From Actinoplanes lobatus (lineage in GTDB: Bacteria > Actinomycetota > Actinomycetes > Mycobacteriales > Micromonosporaceae): a stretch of 64,000 bases of DNA. Shown here piece by piece: positions 49,126 to 57,654 of the stretch. Position numbers and translations under genes: made by a program. The stretch is taken from contig NZ_JACHNC010000001.1 in assembly GCF_014205215.1 (NCBI RefSeq), positions 6,320,501 to 6,384,500 of the forward strand. Reading direction: 5' to 3'. The notes under the pieces are model-generated. The model was given only the letters and a program-made list of their open reading frames with translations. It was not told the DNA's origin and made no database searches. The first letter of the stretch is position 1. Every line of letters begins with the position of its first letter.

Positions 49126-51300
49126 TCAGGCGCTCGCGGTGGCGAGCTCGCGCTCGGTGGTGGCCAGGTGCCGGGCGAGGGCCGCACCCTCGACGTCGAC
49201 GTTCGGCAGGATTCGCTGGAGGCCGGCCGGCAGCCACCACGCGGCCCGTCCCATCAGGGAGAGCACCGCGGGCACGATCGTCATCCGTACGATGAAGGCG
49301 TCGACCGCGACGCCGACGGCGAGCGCGAAACCGAGCGACTTGATGATCGCGTCGTCGGCCATGATGAAGCCGGCGAAGACGCTGATCATGATGAGCGCCG
49401 CGGCGGTGACGACCCGGCCGCCGTGCCTCATGCCGCTGATGATCGCCTCGTCCGGCGCCGCGCCGTGCACGAAGTCCTCGCGGGTCCGGGTGACCAGGAA
49501 GACCTCGTAGTCCATGGCCAGGCCGAACAGGATGCCGACCAGGAAGATCGGCATGACGCTGACGATCGGGCCGGTGGTGTCCAGGCCGATCAGGTCGGCG
49601 AGGTGACCGTTCTGGAACACGGCGACCAGGGCGCCGAACGCCGCCGCGACCGACAGCAGGAACCCGGCGGTCGCCTTCAGCGGCACCAGGATGCTGCGGA
49701 ACACCAGCATGAGCAGGACAAGAGCCAAACCGACAACAATGATCAGGTACGGGATGAGCGCACCCGACAGCTTGGCCGAGATGTCGATGTTGACCGCCGT
49801 GCTGCCGGTCACCGACACCCGGGTCCCGGCGCTCTCCGGCAGGTCCCGGATCGCCTGGACCAGGTCCTGGGTGGCCTCGCTGGTCGGCGCGCTCTCCGGC
49901 AGCACGGTGAGCATCGCGGTGCCGCCCGCCTTGTCGACCGTGGCCGGCAGCACCATGGCGACGTCGTCCATGCCGGCGAGGGTCTTCTGCACCTGTGCGG
50001 CGGCGGTCGCCGCGTCGTCGCTCTCGACGACCACGACGAGCGGGCCGTTGAAGCCGGCGCCGAAGCCCTCGGCCAGCTGGTCGTAGGCCCTCCGTTGGGT
50101 GGAGGTGACGGCCGCGGAGCCGTCGTCGGGCAGCGCCAGGCGCAGGTCGGTGGCGGGCAGCGCGACCACGGCGAGGACCGCGGCGGAGACCAGCAGGGCC
50201 GCCCAGCGGTGCTTGACGACGATGCGGGCCCAGCGCTCCCCGAACGGCATCCTCGGCGTACGGTCCGCGTGCTGTCCGCCGTCGCGCAGCCGCTTGGCGA
50301 TGACCCTGCGGCCGGCGAAGCCGAGGATCGCCGGTACCAGGGTGAGGGTGACCAGTACGGCGACGGCCACGGTGCCGGCGGCGGCGATACCCATCGCGGT
50401 CAGGAACGGGATGCCGGTGACCGCCAGCGCCGCCAGCGCGATGACCACGGTGAGGCCGGCGAAGACGACCGCGGACCCGGCGGTGCCGACCGCCCGTCCG
50501 GCGGCCTCCTCGGGGTCGCGGCCCACCGCGAGTTCGCCCCGGTAGCGGGAGACCACGAACAGGGCGTAGTCGATGCCGACGGCGAGGCCGAGCATGGTGG
50601 CCAGGGCGGGCGTGGCCGCGGACAGGTCGAAGAAGCCGGTGGCGATCTGGATGCCGAGCATGCCGATGCCGACGCCGATCAGGGCGGTGAGCAGCGGCAG
50701 GCCGGCCGCGACGAGGGAGCCGAAGGTGAGCAGCAGGACCAGGGCGGCGACGGCGATACCGAGCGTCTCGCTGGAGTGGCCACCCTCGGCGAGCTTGCTG
50801 GCCTCACCGGAGAACTCGACGCCGATGCCGGCGGCCCGGGCGGCGGCACCGGTGTCCAGCAGCGCCTCGCGCGCCTCGTCGGTGACGTCCGCCGCGGCTT
50901 CGGTGTAGGTGACCGTGGCGTACCCCGTCCGCAGGTCTTGCGAGATCGTCTTGCTCTCGTAGGGGCCGGCCACCGACGCGACCTGGGGCGCCTTCGCCAG
51001 TTCGGCGATGGTGGCCTCGACGGCCGCCTTCTGCGGAGTGCCGGTGAGGGTGGCGTCCCCGGTGACGGTGAAGACGACCTTGACGCTGGCGGTGCCGTCG
51101 CCGCTGCCGCCGAACTTCTCGGTGATGACGTCCATGGCACGCGACGACTCGGTGCCCGGAATGGAGAAGGCGCCGCTGGTCGGGCCGGAGAGCGTGGCCG
51201 CGCCGAGCCCGAACAGGGCGAGCACGGTCACCCAGATCGCGAGGGTGAGCCGGCGGCGCCGGAACGAGAACCGGCCGAGCCGGTAGAGCAGGGTGGCCAT
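49126..51300 (-). CDS. MMPL family transporter (copy 1)
   Basis: The 724-residue RND-type membrane protein has two six-helix halves, each with an MMPL core. Family signatures include TLGIAVAALVLLLTFGSLVAAGLPLLTALIGVGIG, MLGLAVGIDYALFVVSRYRGEL and GILFGLAMDYEVFLVTRTREDFVHGA (Asp-Tyr pair for proton relay). It is thought to export lipids or hydrophobic compounds with the proton gradient. ATG 51300 has GGAGGG upstream and opens MATLLYRLGRFSFRRRRLTL. It is divergent from the histidine kinase gene at 51478, so the two-component system probably regulates it. Confidence 0.9.
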   Translation of the reverse strand: MATLLYRLGRFSFRRRRLTLAIWVTVLALFGLGAATLSGPTSGAFSIPGTESSRAMDVITEKFGGSGDGTASVKVVFTVTGDATLTGTPQKAAVEATIAELAKAPQVASVAGPYESKTISQDLRTGYATVTYTEAAADVTDEAREALLDTGAAARAAGIGVEFSGEASKLAEGGHSSETLGIAVAALVLLLTFGSLVAAGLPLLTALIGVGIGMLGIQIATGFFDLSAATPALATMLGLAVGIDYALFVVSRYRGELAVGRDPEEAAGRAVGTAGSAVVFAGLTVVIALAALAVTGIPFLTAMGIAAAGTVAVAVLVTLTLVPAILGFAGRRVIAKRLRDGGQHADRTPRMPFGERWARIVVKHRWAALLVSAAVLAVVALPATDLRLALPDDGSAAVTSTQRRAYDQLAEGFGAGFNGPLVVVVESDDAATAAAQVQKTLAGMDDVAMVLPATVDKAGGTAMLTVLPESAPTSEATQDLVQAIRDLPESAGTRVSVTGSTAVNIDISAKLSGALIPYLIIVVGLALVLLMLVFRSILVPLKATAGFLLSVAAAFGALVAVFQNGHLADLIGLDTTGPIVSVMPIFLVGILFGLAMDYEVFLVTRTREDFVHGAAPDEAIISGMRHGGRVVTAAALIMISVFAGFIMADDAIIKSLGFALAVGVAVDAFIVRMTIVPAVLSLMGRAAWWLPAGLQRILPNVDVEGAALARHLATTERELATASA

Positions 51301-51477
51301 GAGAGGGGCCCTCCGACGGTCGTGAACTGGGGACGCTCTCAACGATCGCGATCGCGGGGCCTTCGGTCGTCGTGTCAGCGCGGGCATCGGTGTACCGCGG
51401 ACGCGGTATCTTCGCCGGACCCCGGATACTGCGGGAACAGGACGATCCCGGGGCCGCGGCCGCCTACCGTCGGGGCC

Positions 51478-52665
51478 ATGCACGTCAACGGCACCGGACG
51501 GATCCCTCCCTGGCTGGGTGACGCGGCCCTGGCCGGCGGCCTGGTGGTGACAGTGCTGACGCTGGCGCCCCCGGCCGACACCGGGCTGACCGTCACGCTC
51601 GCCGCCGTCGCCGCGGGCGCGGCCATGCTGCGCCGCCGGTACCCGGAGCAGGTGCTGACCGTGGCCACCGCCGTCGTGGTGCTCACCCTGCTGACCGGCA
51701 CCCCCGCCGCCGGGCTGTTCATCGCGCTCGGTGCGCTGAACTACTCGACCGCCCTCTACAGCCGGCGCCGCCGGCCCTGGTTCTACGCGGCGACCGTGTG
51801 GGTCGCCATCGTGACCGCCGGCACGATCATGAGCGGCGCCGCCTGGTGGACGTCCGATCAGTGGGCCCTGTTCGCGTTCATCTTCGGCGGGGCCGGTGCC
51901 GGTGACTCGACACGGATGCGGCGGGCGTACATCGCCGAGGTGACCGAACGCGCCCGCCAGGCCGAACAGACCCGTGAGGAGGAGGCCCGGCGGCGGGTCA
52001 TGGACGAGCGCCTGCGGATCGCCCGCGAACTGCACGACGTCGTCGCCCACCACATCGCGGTGATCAGCGTGCACGCCGGCGCGGCCGGGCACGTGCTGCG
52101 CAACGACCCGGAGAAGGTGTGGCCGGTGCTCGGGCACATCCGGCAGGCCGCCGACACCGTCCTCGACGAGATCAAATCCGTGATCGGCGTGCTCCGCGAC
52201 CCCGGTGAGCTGCCGGCCACCGAACCCACCTCCGGCCTCGACCGGCTCCCCGGCATGCTCGCCGGGCTCGAGGCCATGGGCTTCGAGGTACGCCATCGGC
52301 AGACCGGAACGCCCCGGCCGCTGCCCGCGGTGGTGGACCTGGCCGCCTACCGGATCGTGCAGGAGGCGCTCACCAACGCCCACCGGTACGGCGACGGCAG
52401 CGCCGACCTCGACCTCACCTACACCGACGGCGAGGTGACGATCGAGGTCGTCAACCGGGTGGCCCGGTACCGCGGCCGCTCCGGCTCCGGGTTCGGCCTG
52501 CTCGGGATGCGTGAGCGGGCGGCCGTCGCGCACGGCGCCGTCACCGCCGGTCCGGTGTCCGGTGGCCGGTTCCGGGTGCACGCGGTGCTTCCCGCCGCCG
52601 AGAACGGGCTGAGCTGGAACGACGAACCCACCGAACTGACGCCCACCACCGCCGAAGGACGCTGA
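51478..52665 (+). CDS. Sensor histidine kinase (NarL/DesK-type)
   Basis: The 395-residue kinase has four to five N-terminal membrane helices (residues about 15-140) and a coiled linker. Then come the HisKA_3 dimerisation box ERLRIARELHDVVAHHIAVISVHAG (His is the phospho-acceptor), the N box QEALTNAHRYG and the G box GSGFGLLGMRERA. It is paired with the response regulator five bases downstream. The ATG start lies seven bases after TACCGT (51465-51470), a leaderless arrangement. It is divergent from the MMPL gene. Confidence 0.9.
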   Translation: MHVNGTGRIPPWLGDAALAGGLVVTVLTLAPPADTGLTVTLAAVAAGAAMLRRRYPEQVLTVATAVVVLTLLTGTPAAGLFIALGALNYSTALYSRRRRPWFYAATVWVAIVTAGTIMSGAAWWTSDQWALFAFIFGGAGAGDSTRMRRAYIAEVTERARQAEQTREEEARRRVMDERLRIARELHDVVAHHIAVISVHAGAAGHVLRNDPEKVWPVLGHIRQAADTVLDEIKSVIGVLRDPGELPATEPTSGLDRLPGMLAGLEAMGFEVRHRQTGTPRPLPAVVDLAAYRIVQEALTNAHRYGDGSADLDLTYTDGEVTIEVVNRVARYRGRSGSGFGLLGMRERAAVAHGAVTAGPVSGGRFRVHAVLPAAENGLSWNDEPTELTPTTAEGR

Positions 52666-52670
52666 CCACC

Positions 52671-53354
52671 GTGCCGATCCGTGTGCTGCTCGCCGACGAC
52701 CAGGCCCTCATCCGCGCCGGCTTCAAAATGATCATCGACGCCGACCCGGACGTCGAGGTGGTCGCCGAGGCCTCCGACGGGCGGGAGGCGGTGGATCTCG
52801 CGCACACCGCCCGCATCGACGTCGTCCTGATGGACATCCGGATGCCGAACCTCGACGGCATCGAGGCCACCCGGCGCATCTGCGCCGACGACCGGCTTGC
52901 CGGGGTACGGGTGCTGGTGCTCACCACGTTCGACAACGACGAGAACGTGGTGCTCGCGTTGCAGGCCGGGGCCAGCGGCTTCCTCGGCAAGAACGTCCAC
53001 CCCGCCGAACTGGTGAACGCCATTCGGGTGGTCGCGGCCGGTGACGCGCTGCTGTCACCGAAGGCCACCCGCGGTCTGATCGGCGCCTTCGTGAGCCGCA
53101 CCCGCCCGGCGGTCACGACGCGACCGCCCACGCTGGACCTGCTCACCGACCGGGAGAAGGAGCTGATGATCCTGGTCGCGCACGGCCTGTCCAACGACGA
53201 CATCGCCCAGCGGCTCCACCTCTCACCGCTCACGGTCAAGACCCATGTCAATCGTACGATGAGCAAACTCGCCGCCCGTGACCGCGCGCAGCTGGTGGTG
53301 ATCGCCTACCAGAGCGGCATGGTCCTGCCGGGTGACGCGCTGCCAGCGCATTGA
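52671..53354 (+). CDS. NarL/LuxR-type response regulator
   Basis: The 227-residue protein has a receiver domain (ADDQALIRAGFKMIID, phospho-acceptor Asp in VVLMDIRMPNLDGIEA, Thr in LVLTTFD, Lys in GASGFLGKN) and a C-terminal LuxR helix-turn-helix (LLTDREKELMILVAHGLSNDDIAQRLHLSPLTVKTHVNRTMSKL). It works with the kinase just upstream. The stop is embedded in a TTGACGTCAA palindrome at 53351-53360. Confidence 0.92.
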   Translation: MPIRVLLADDQALIRAGFKMIIDADPDVEVVAEASDGREAVDLAHTARIDVVLMDIRMPNLDGIEATRRICADDRLAGVRVLVLTTFDNDENVVLALQAGASGFLGKNVHPAELVNAIRVVAAGDALLSPKATRGLIGAFVSRTRPAVTTRPPTLDLLTDREKELMILVAHGLSNDDIAQRLHLSPLTVKTHVNRTMSKLAARDRAQLVVIAYQSGMVLPGDALPAH

Positions 53355-53410
53355 CGTCAATCTTTCTCGAAAAGTGTGATCCCGGTCGTCGTCACGCATC
53401 TGCAACACGA

Positions 53411-53424
53411 TGGGAACGCTCCCA
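53411..53424. promoter_or_regulatory. CebR-like operator TGGGAACGCTCCCA
   Basis: This 14-mer differs at one base from TGGGAGCGCTCCCA, the published box of CebR, the LacI-family cellobiose-responsive repressor of cellulolytic genes in Streptomyces. It lies 17 bases before the ATG of a secreted pectate lyase with a cellulose-binding domain, so it would block its transcription until cello-oligosaccharides appear. Confidence 0.8.
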
Positions 53425-53440
53425 GTAGGAAGGGTTCAGC

Positions 53441-55138
53441 ATGTCCGTGACCAGATCCGTCCTGGCCGTCGCCGCCGCCGGAATCCTCGCCGCCGGTGCC
53501 GTGGTGCTGACCGGCCCGCCCGCCAGTGCCGCCACCGTGGCGGCCTTCCCGGGCGCCGCCGGCCCGGCGATGTACGCCACCGGTGGCCGGGGCGGCGACA
53601 TCTACCACGTCACCAACCTCACCGACAACGCGAGCAGCCCGGCCGCCGGCTCCCTGCGGTACGGCATCACCACCGCGCCCGGCAGCGGCCGGACGATCGT
53701 CTTCGACGTCGCCGGAACGATCAGACTGTCCCCGGCCGGGCGGCAGGGCTGGCTCGGCATCGGCACGAGCAACCTGACCATCGCCGGGCAGACCGCGCCG
53801 AAACCGGGCATCACGATCATGGGCCAGGCCACCAAGGTGACCGGGAAGAACATCGTTCTGCGGCACCTCAGGTTCCGGCCCGGCAAGGACCAGGCCAACC
53901 CGGAGGTGGCCACCAACGACGGCCTCTGGATCACCGGTGACCAGGTCATCGCCGACCACGTCTCGGTCAGCTGGCACGACGACGAGGGCATCAGCACCAG
54001 CGACGGCGCCGGACAGGTGTCGGTGCAGTACGCCATCGTGTCCGACGGGCTCAACTACAACGGCCACAGCTACGGGGCGCTGATCGGCAGCGACGTGACC
54101 GGGTCGAACATCGCCTACCATCACAACCTGTTCGCCCACCACATCAGCCGGCTGCCCCGCCTCGGCAACGAGACCGGCGCGGTCAACAACGTGGAGTGGA
54201 GCAACAACGTCGTCTTCGAGGGCAAGGGCTACAGCGGCACCGACCAGCTCGCCAACGCCAACTTCGCCGGCAACACCTACCTACGGCACAACTCCGGCAA
54301 CCCGGAGGTCTACACCGGGGCGACCGGCACCAGCGCCTACCTCTCCGGCAACCGCGCCGACTACGACGGCGACGCCAACCTGACCAACGGGGTGGACATC
54401 GCCTGGGACCGGTACACCGGCATCCCCACCCACAGGACGGCGCGATTCGACGTACCGAACATGACCACCGAATCCGCCGGCGCCGCCCTCACCCGGGTGC
54501 TGAACAACGCCGGCGCCTTCTGGTGGGCCCGCGACGCCGTGGACACGCGGGTCGTGACCGAGACCAGGAACACCAGCGGTGGCGTGATCAACGACCCGAA
54601 CGCCACCGAGTGGAACAACCTGTGGAACGCCTCGCAGGTCAGCAGCCCCAGCGGCTGGGACACCGACCGGGACGGCATGCCGAACGCGTGGGAGAGCGCC
54701 AACGGCCTGAACCCGAACACCGCCGACCACAACGGCGACGCGGACGCCGACGGCTACCGCAACATCGAGGAGTACCTGGACTACGCCGCCCAGGGCAGCC
54801 CCGCCCTGCCCAGTTCGTCGCCGACCACCTCGACGCCGCCGGTGACCGGCGCTTGCGCCGCGACCTACCGGACGACCAACTCGTGGAGCGGCGGCTTCCA
54901 GGGCGAGGTCACCGTGACCGCCGGCAGGGCCATCAGCGGCTGGAGCACCGGCTGGACGCTGGGCAGCGGCCAGGCCGTCAGTCAGCTCTGGAACGGCACG
55001 CTCAGCACCAGCGGAAGCGCCGTCACGGTGACCAACGCGAGCTACAACGGCGCGCTCGCCGCCGGAGCGTCGACCACGTTCGGGTTCACCGCGACCGGTA
55101 CGGCGACCACGCCCGCCATCAGCTGCACCGGAGCCTGA
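53441..55138 (+). CDS. Secreted pectate lyase (PL1-like) with CBM2 module
   Basis: The 565-residue protein has a signal peptide (core VLAVAAAGILAAGAVVLTG, cleavage near PASA-AT). A parallel beta-helix pectate-lyase domain covers about 35-390, with GLWITGDQVIADHVSVSWHDDEGIS (calcium/substrate region) and NIAYHHNLFAHHISRLPRLG (conserved Arg). Residues about 400-450 carry a calcium-type DTDRDGMPNAWESANGL and DADADGYRNIEEYL stretch, then a Ser/Thr/Pro linker, then a CBM2 domain (about 468-565: TTNSWSGGFQGEVTVTAG...GWSTGWTL). It cleaves pectin in plant cell walls while tethered to cellulose. AGGAAGG lies seven bases upstream of the start. Confidence 0.9.
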   Translation: MSVTRSVLAVAAAGILAAGAVVLTGPPASAATVAAFPGAAGPAMYATGGRGGDIYHVTNLTDNASSPAAGSLRYGITTAPGSGRTIVFDVAGTIRLSPAGRQGWLGIGTSNLTIAGQTAPKPGITIMGQATKVTGKNIVLRHLRFRPGKDQANPEVATNDGLWITGDQVIADHVSVSWHDDEGISTSDGAGQVSVQYAIVSDGLNYNGHSYGALIGSDVTGSNIAYHHNLFAHHISRLPRLGNETGAVNNVEWSNNVVFEGKGYSGTDQLANANFAGNTYLRHNSGNPEVYTGATGTSAYLSGNRADYDGDANLTNGVDIAWDRYTGIPTHRTARFDVPNMTTESAGAALTRVLNNAGAFWWARDAVDTRVVTETRNTSGGVINDPNATEWNNLWNASQVSSPSGWDTDRDGMPNAWESANGLNPNTADHNGDADADGYRNIEEYLDYAAQGSPALPSSSPTTSTPPVTGACAATYRTTNSWSGGFQGEVTVTAGRAISGWSTGWTLGSGQAVSQLWNGTLSTSGSAVTVTNASYNGALAAGASTTFGFTATGTATTPAISCTGA

Positions 55139-55234
55139 CAGGCGTCTGAACCGGGCCCGCACGGGGTAAAACGGGACACCGGACCCGCCGCCGTGGAAGA
55201 CCAGCGGCGACCGGTCCGGCGGCCTACCCGATCG

Positions 55235-55265
55235 TTGACACATTAACTATCGCGACATATCGTGA
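55235..55265 (+). promoter_or_regulatory. Promoter with overlapping palindromic operator
   Basis: A consensus -35 TTGACA (55235-55240) is followed, after 17 bases, by -10 TATCGT (55258-55263). TATCGCGACATATCGTGA (55248-55265), an imperfect palindrome (12 of 16 paired bases in its core), overlaps the spacer and -10, as a repressor site would. The regulator is unknown; PadR-type sites have a similar look. Confidence 0.55.
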
Positions 55266-55342
55266 CCGCACACTGAGGCCGCCGGTCGCATGGTTCCGGC
55301 CGTCTGCCGAACAGTGAGCACCGAGAAACCGGGAGGACAACC

Positions 55343-56152
55343 GTGAACGACAACCCCCGCCGCGGTGGTGGCCGACACCGGCCGCCGCCGCAGGTCGTCG
55401 AGGTGGTCCGAGTCGACCGGGTCACGCCGAGGCTCGTGTCGGTGCACCTCGGCGGGGCGGATCTGAGCCGCTTCCAGACCGCGGCGCCGACCTCGCACAT
55501 CAAGGTGTTCCTGCCGGCTCCCGGCCAGGACGCGCCGGTGATGCCGACGGTGACACCGGAGGGACGGATGTGGCCGGAGGGCGTGGCGCGGCCGGCGATG
55601 CGGACCTACACCCCGCGGGCGTACGACGCGGCGGCCGGCACCCTGGAGGTGCAGTTCGTGCTGCACGGGGAAGGCCCGGCATCGGAGTGGGCGGCCCGGG
55701 CGAAGCCCGGAGACCGGATCGCGCTCGGCGGCCCGGGCGGCCGGTTCGCGGCCGACCTCGACGCCCCACGCTGGTGGATCGCCGGCGACGAGAGCGCCCT
55801 CCCGGCCATCGGCAGCCTGCTCGACGCCCTGCCCGCCTCCGCGAGCGCCCACGTACACGTCGAGGCGGCCGGTCCGGCCGACGAGATCCCGCTGCTCAGC
55901 AAGGCCGACCTGACGGTCGCCTGGCACCACCGGCCGACCGCGGACGGTTTCGGCGACGGCCTGCACGCGGCCGCCGAGCGGGCGCCGATCACCGGAGCCA
56001 CCCGGTTCTGGGTCGCCTGCGAGGCATCGGCGATGCGCCGGATCCGCCGAACCCTGCTGGACCGCGGCGTCGCCCCATCCGCGCTGATCACCCGAGGCTA
56101 TTGGCGGCTCGGCGCCGCCGACCACCCCGACCACGACTACGGCGACGACTGA
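55343..56152 (+). CDS. Siderophore-interacting protein (FAD reductase, copy 1)
   Basis: The 269-residue flavoprotein has an FAD-binding domain with RPAMRTYTPRAYDAAAG (flavin-contact Arg-x-Tyr-Thr), the PGDRIALGGPGGRFA loop, and the SIP domain WWIAGDESALPAIGSLLDALP and ACEASAMRRIRRTLLD. It removes iron from siderophores by reduction in the cytoplasm. GTG 55343 has GGGAGG six bases upstream. It stands alone between the pectate lyase gene and the repeat block. A second member lies at 59353. Confidence 0.9.
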   Translation: MNDNPRRGGGRHRPPPQVVEVVRVDRVTPRLVSVHLGGADLSRFQTAAPTSHIKVFLPAPGQDAPVMPTVTPEGRMWPEGVARPAMRTYTPRAYDAAAGTLEVQFVLHGEGPASEWAARAKPGDRIALGGPGGRFAADLDAPRWWIAGDESALPAIGSLLDALPASASAHVHVEAAGPADEIPLLSKADLTVAWHHRPTADGFGDGLHAAAERAPITGATRFWVACEASAMRRIRRTLLDRGVAPSALITRGYWRLGAADHPDHDYGDD

Positions 56153-56341
56153 TCCCGCCGAGCCCCGGCCACCACGACGTGCCGCCCGCCTCGGCGAGGA
56201 ATCTCCAGCTGTAGGCCGCCGCCGGCCGGTGTCCACCACCGCCTCCTCGGAGACCGCGATCGTCAAGAACGCGCGGCAGGCCCTCGTTCGAGGTTCGCGT
56301 TTCGCTTTCCTCGTGTGTCGCCGCCCTTGCTTTCGGTCACG

Positions 56342-56575
56342 CTGGGCGGTGGTCGCGGTGTTGCTTCCCAGGCACGGGGTTGCCTGCTCCCGGCCGTTGC
56401 GCCGGTCGGGCTGGGTGGGTGGTCGCGGTTTGGCTTCCCAGGCACGGGGCTGCCTGCTCCCGGCCGTTGCGCCGGTCGGGCTGGGTGGGTGGTCGCGGTT
56501 TGGCTTCCCAGGCACGGGGCTGCCTGCTCCCGGCCGTAGCGCCGGTCGCCCTGGGTGGGTGGGCGCGCTTTCGCG
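56342..56575 (+). repeat. 70-bp tandem repeats (three copies plus a partial)
   Basis: Units start at 56342 (69 bases), 56411, 56481 and 56551 (partial, about 25 bases). Units two and three differ at only three positions, all near the end of unit three; unit one has a handful of changes and one base less. The core GGCTTCCCAGGCACGGGG then CTGCCTGCTCCCGGCCG holds short self-complementary stretches. As 70 is not a multiple of three, reading frames shift between units, so the long open frames here on both strands are not genes. Confidence 0.8.
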
Positions 56576-56991
56576 AGGGTGGGTGGGCGCGCACGGTGGT
56601 GGTGTCGTGGTCGCCTACGTGTCCTATCGGGGCGATGGCCGCACACGTGGCGGCGTTCGTGTGCGCTCACCTCCGAAAGCCCGGCCGGCCGGAACTCCGT
56701 GTGAGCGAGGGACCCGGTTCACCGGCTCTTGTGGAGGATCGAGGTAGTCAGGGAGTCTCTTTCTCGGTTGTTGCCGGGGTGGATGTGTCACATGTTGGCG
56801 TGTTTCCCGTCTTTGCCGCGAGGTTCGGCCGGTCGCCGTCGGCCGCGCGAGTCATCTGCAGGCATCGATGTAGATCTTGGGTGATCGTCACCGAACGCGC
56901 GATCTTGCGCCATTGTGGCCATTCGGGAGCATTCTTCTTGGTCGCCCACGGCCGAATCCGCATCCCTCGACAGCAGGACGCGTCACCCGGA

Positions 56992-57043
56992 GCGATCTTG
57001 AACGATTTACCACCCGAGGCGGTGGTAAATCGTTCAAGATCGC
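56992..57043. repeat. Perfect 23-bp inverted repeat hairpin
   Basis: Arm 56992-57014 (starting GCGATCTTGAACGATTT) is the exact reverse complement of 57021-57043, with loop CGAGGC. The arms are AT-richer than the surroundings. It sits in the gene-free block, between two open frames that share the same peptide in opposite directions because of the palindrome. It could be a terminator, a regulatory RNA stem, or a mobile-element end; nothing distinguishes these here. Confidence 0.7.
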
Positions 57044-57361
57044 ACAACGGCAGCGTGCAAAGCGGGCGAAACGGGCGCCTGTTTCCGGCGGAAGCCCCAT
57101 TTCCGCCCAGCGCGGCGGACGGCGCCCCCATTTGGTGGTTCGCCCGACCGGGCGCTTGACGTAGAACCGCAAACACCCGAGAAGAAGACTCCCGGAGGTA
57201 TCCGATAACCCAAGGTCTTCCAGCGGAAATGGATCATGGGTGATGATTGACCGCTGGACAACAGTCAGGAATCAAGATTGGCCGGACAGCCACCATCGCC
57301 CAAGATCGCCGGTGAGTCGGGGTGACGCCGCAGCCATCCGTGGCGGGACCGGCATGAAGCG

Positions 57362-57446
57362 CCGCCACCGACCCAGCGCCACCGACGTAACGGCCGCGAG
57401 CAGCACCCCGGGTGCCTGGCGACCGCCACCGCGACCGCCCACCCGG
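57362..57446 (-). repeat. Degenerate inverted copy of the 70-bp repeat
   Basis: Read on the complement, this stretch gives GGGTGGGCGGTCGCGGTGG, then GCCAGGCACCCGGGGTGCTG, then GCGGCCGTTACGTCGGTGG and GCTGGGTCGGTGG. It follows the order of the 70-bp unit at 56342-56575 with small gaps. It shows that the repeat family occurs in both orientations in this block. Confidence 0.5.
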
Positions 57447-57478
57447 AGCGAGCGACAGCACATGCGGGAGTGTCCAAT

Positions 57479-57591
57479 CGATCTCAGCCCGGCGGGGGCG
57501 GCACAGGCTGGGGTAGGCGGCGAGATCGCGCCGACCGGACGGGACGGCCCTGGTGAAGGCGGGGCGAGGAGTCGCGTACCGGAAGAAGGAG
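57479..57591. repeat. Intergenic dispersed repeat, copy B (partner at 2136-2230)
   Basis: The partner of the element at 2136. The shared part is about 50 bases at roughly 85% identity, plus the CGTACCGGAA block at 57574-57583 followed by a GAAGGAG-like run. Between the two blocks copy B has about 20 extra bases. The gene-free stretch 56153-57654 otherwise holds the 70-bp repeats, the 23-bp hairpin, an 8-bp inverted repeat (57219-57226/57251-57258) and no credible gene. Confidence 0.5.
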
Positions 57592-57654
57592 CTGGAAGCG
57601 AAATGCGGACCTTGACCACCTGGCGTCTTCTGACTGAGCGGTGGGACGAAGCGA

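Noticed and set aside
49168..52665. A plus-strand frame of 1165 codons read as one protein
   Set aside because: Only its last 395 codons (from 51478) encode the histidine kinase; the rest is antisense to the MMPL gene and full of Asp/Gly/Arg.
56342..56575. The 70-bp repeats as a CRISPR array
   Set aside because: The units are contiguous with no unique spacers, far longer than CRISPR repeats, and no cas gene is present.
56748..57176. A 142-codon minus-strand frame in the repeat block as a gene
   Set aside because: It runs through the perfect hairpin, and the plus strand has a frame sharing the same peptide because of the palindrome; no ribosome site or domain is seen.
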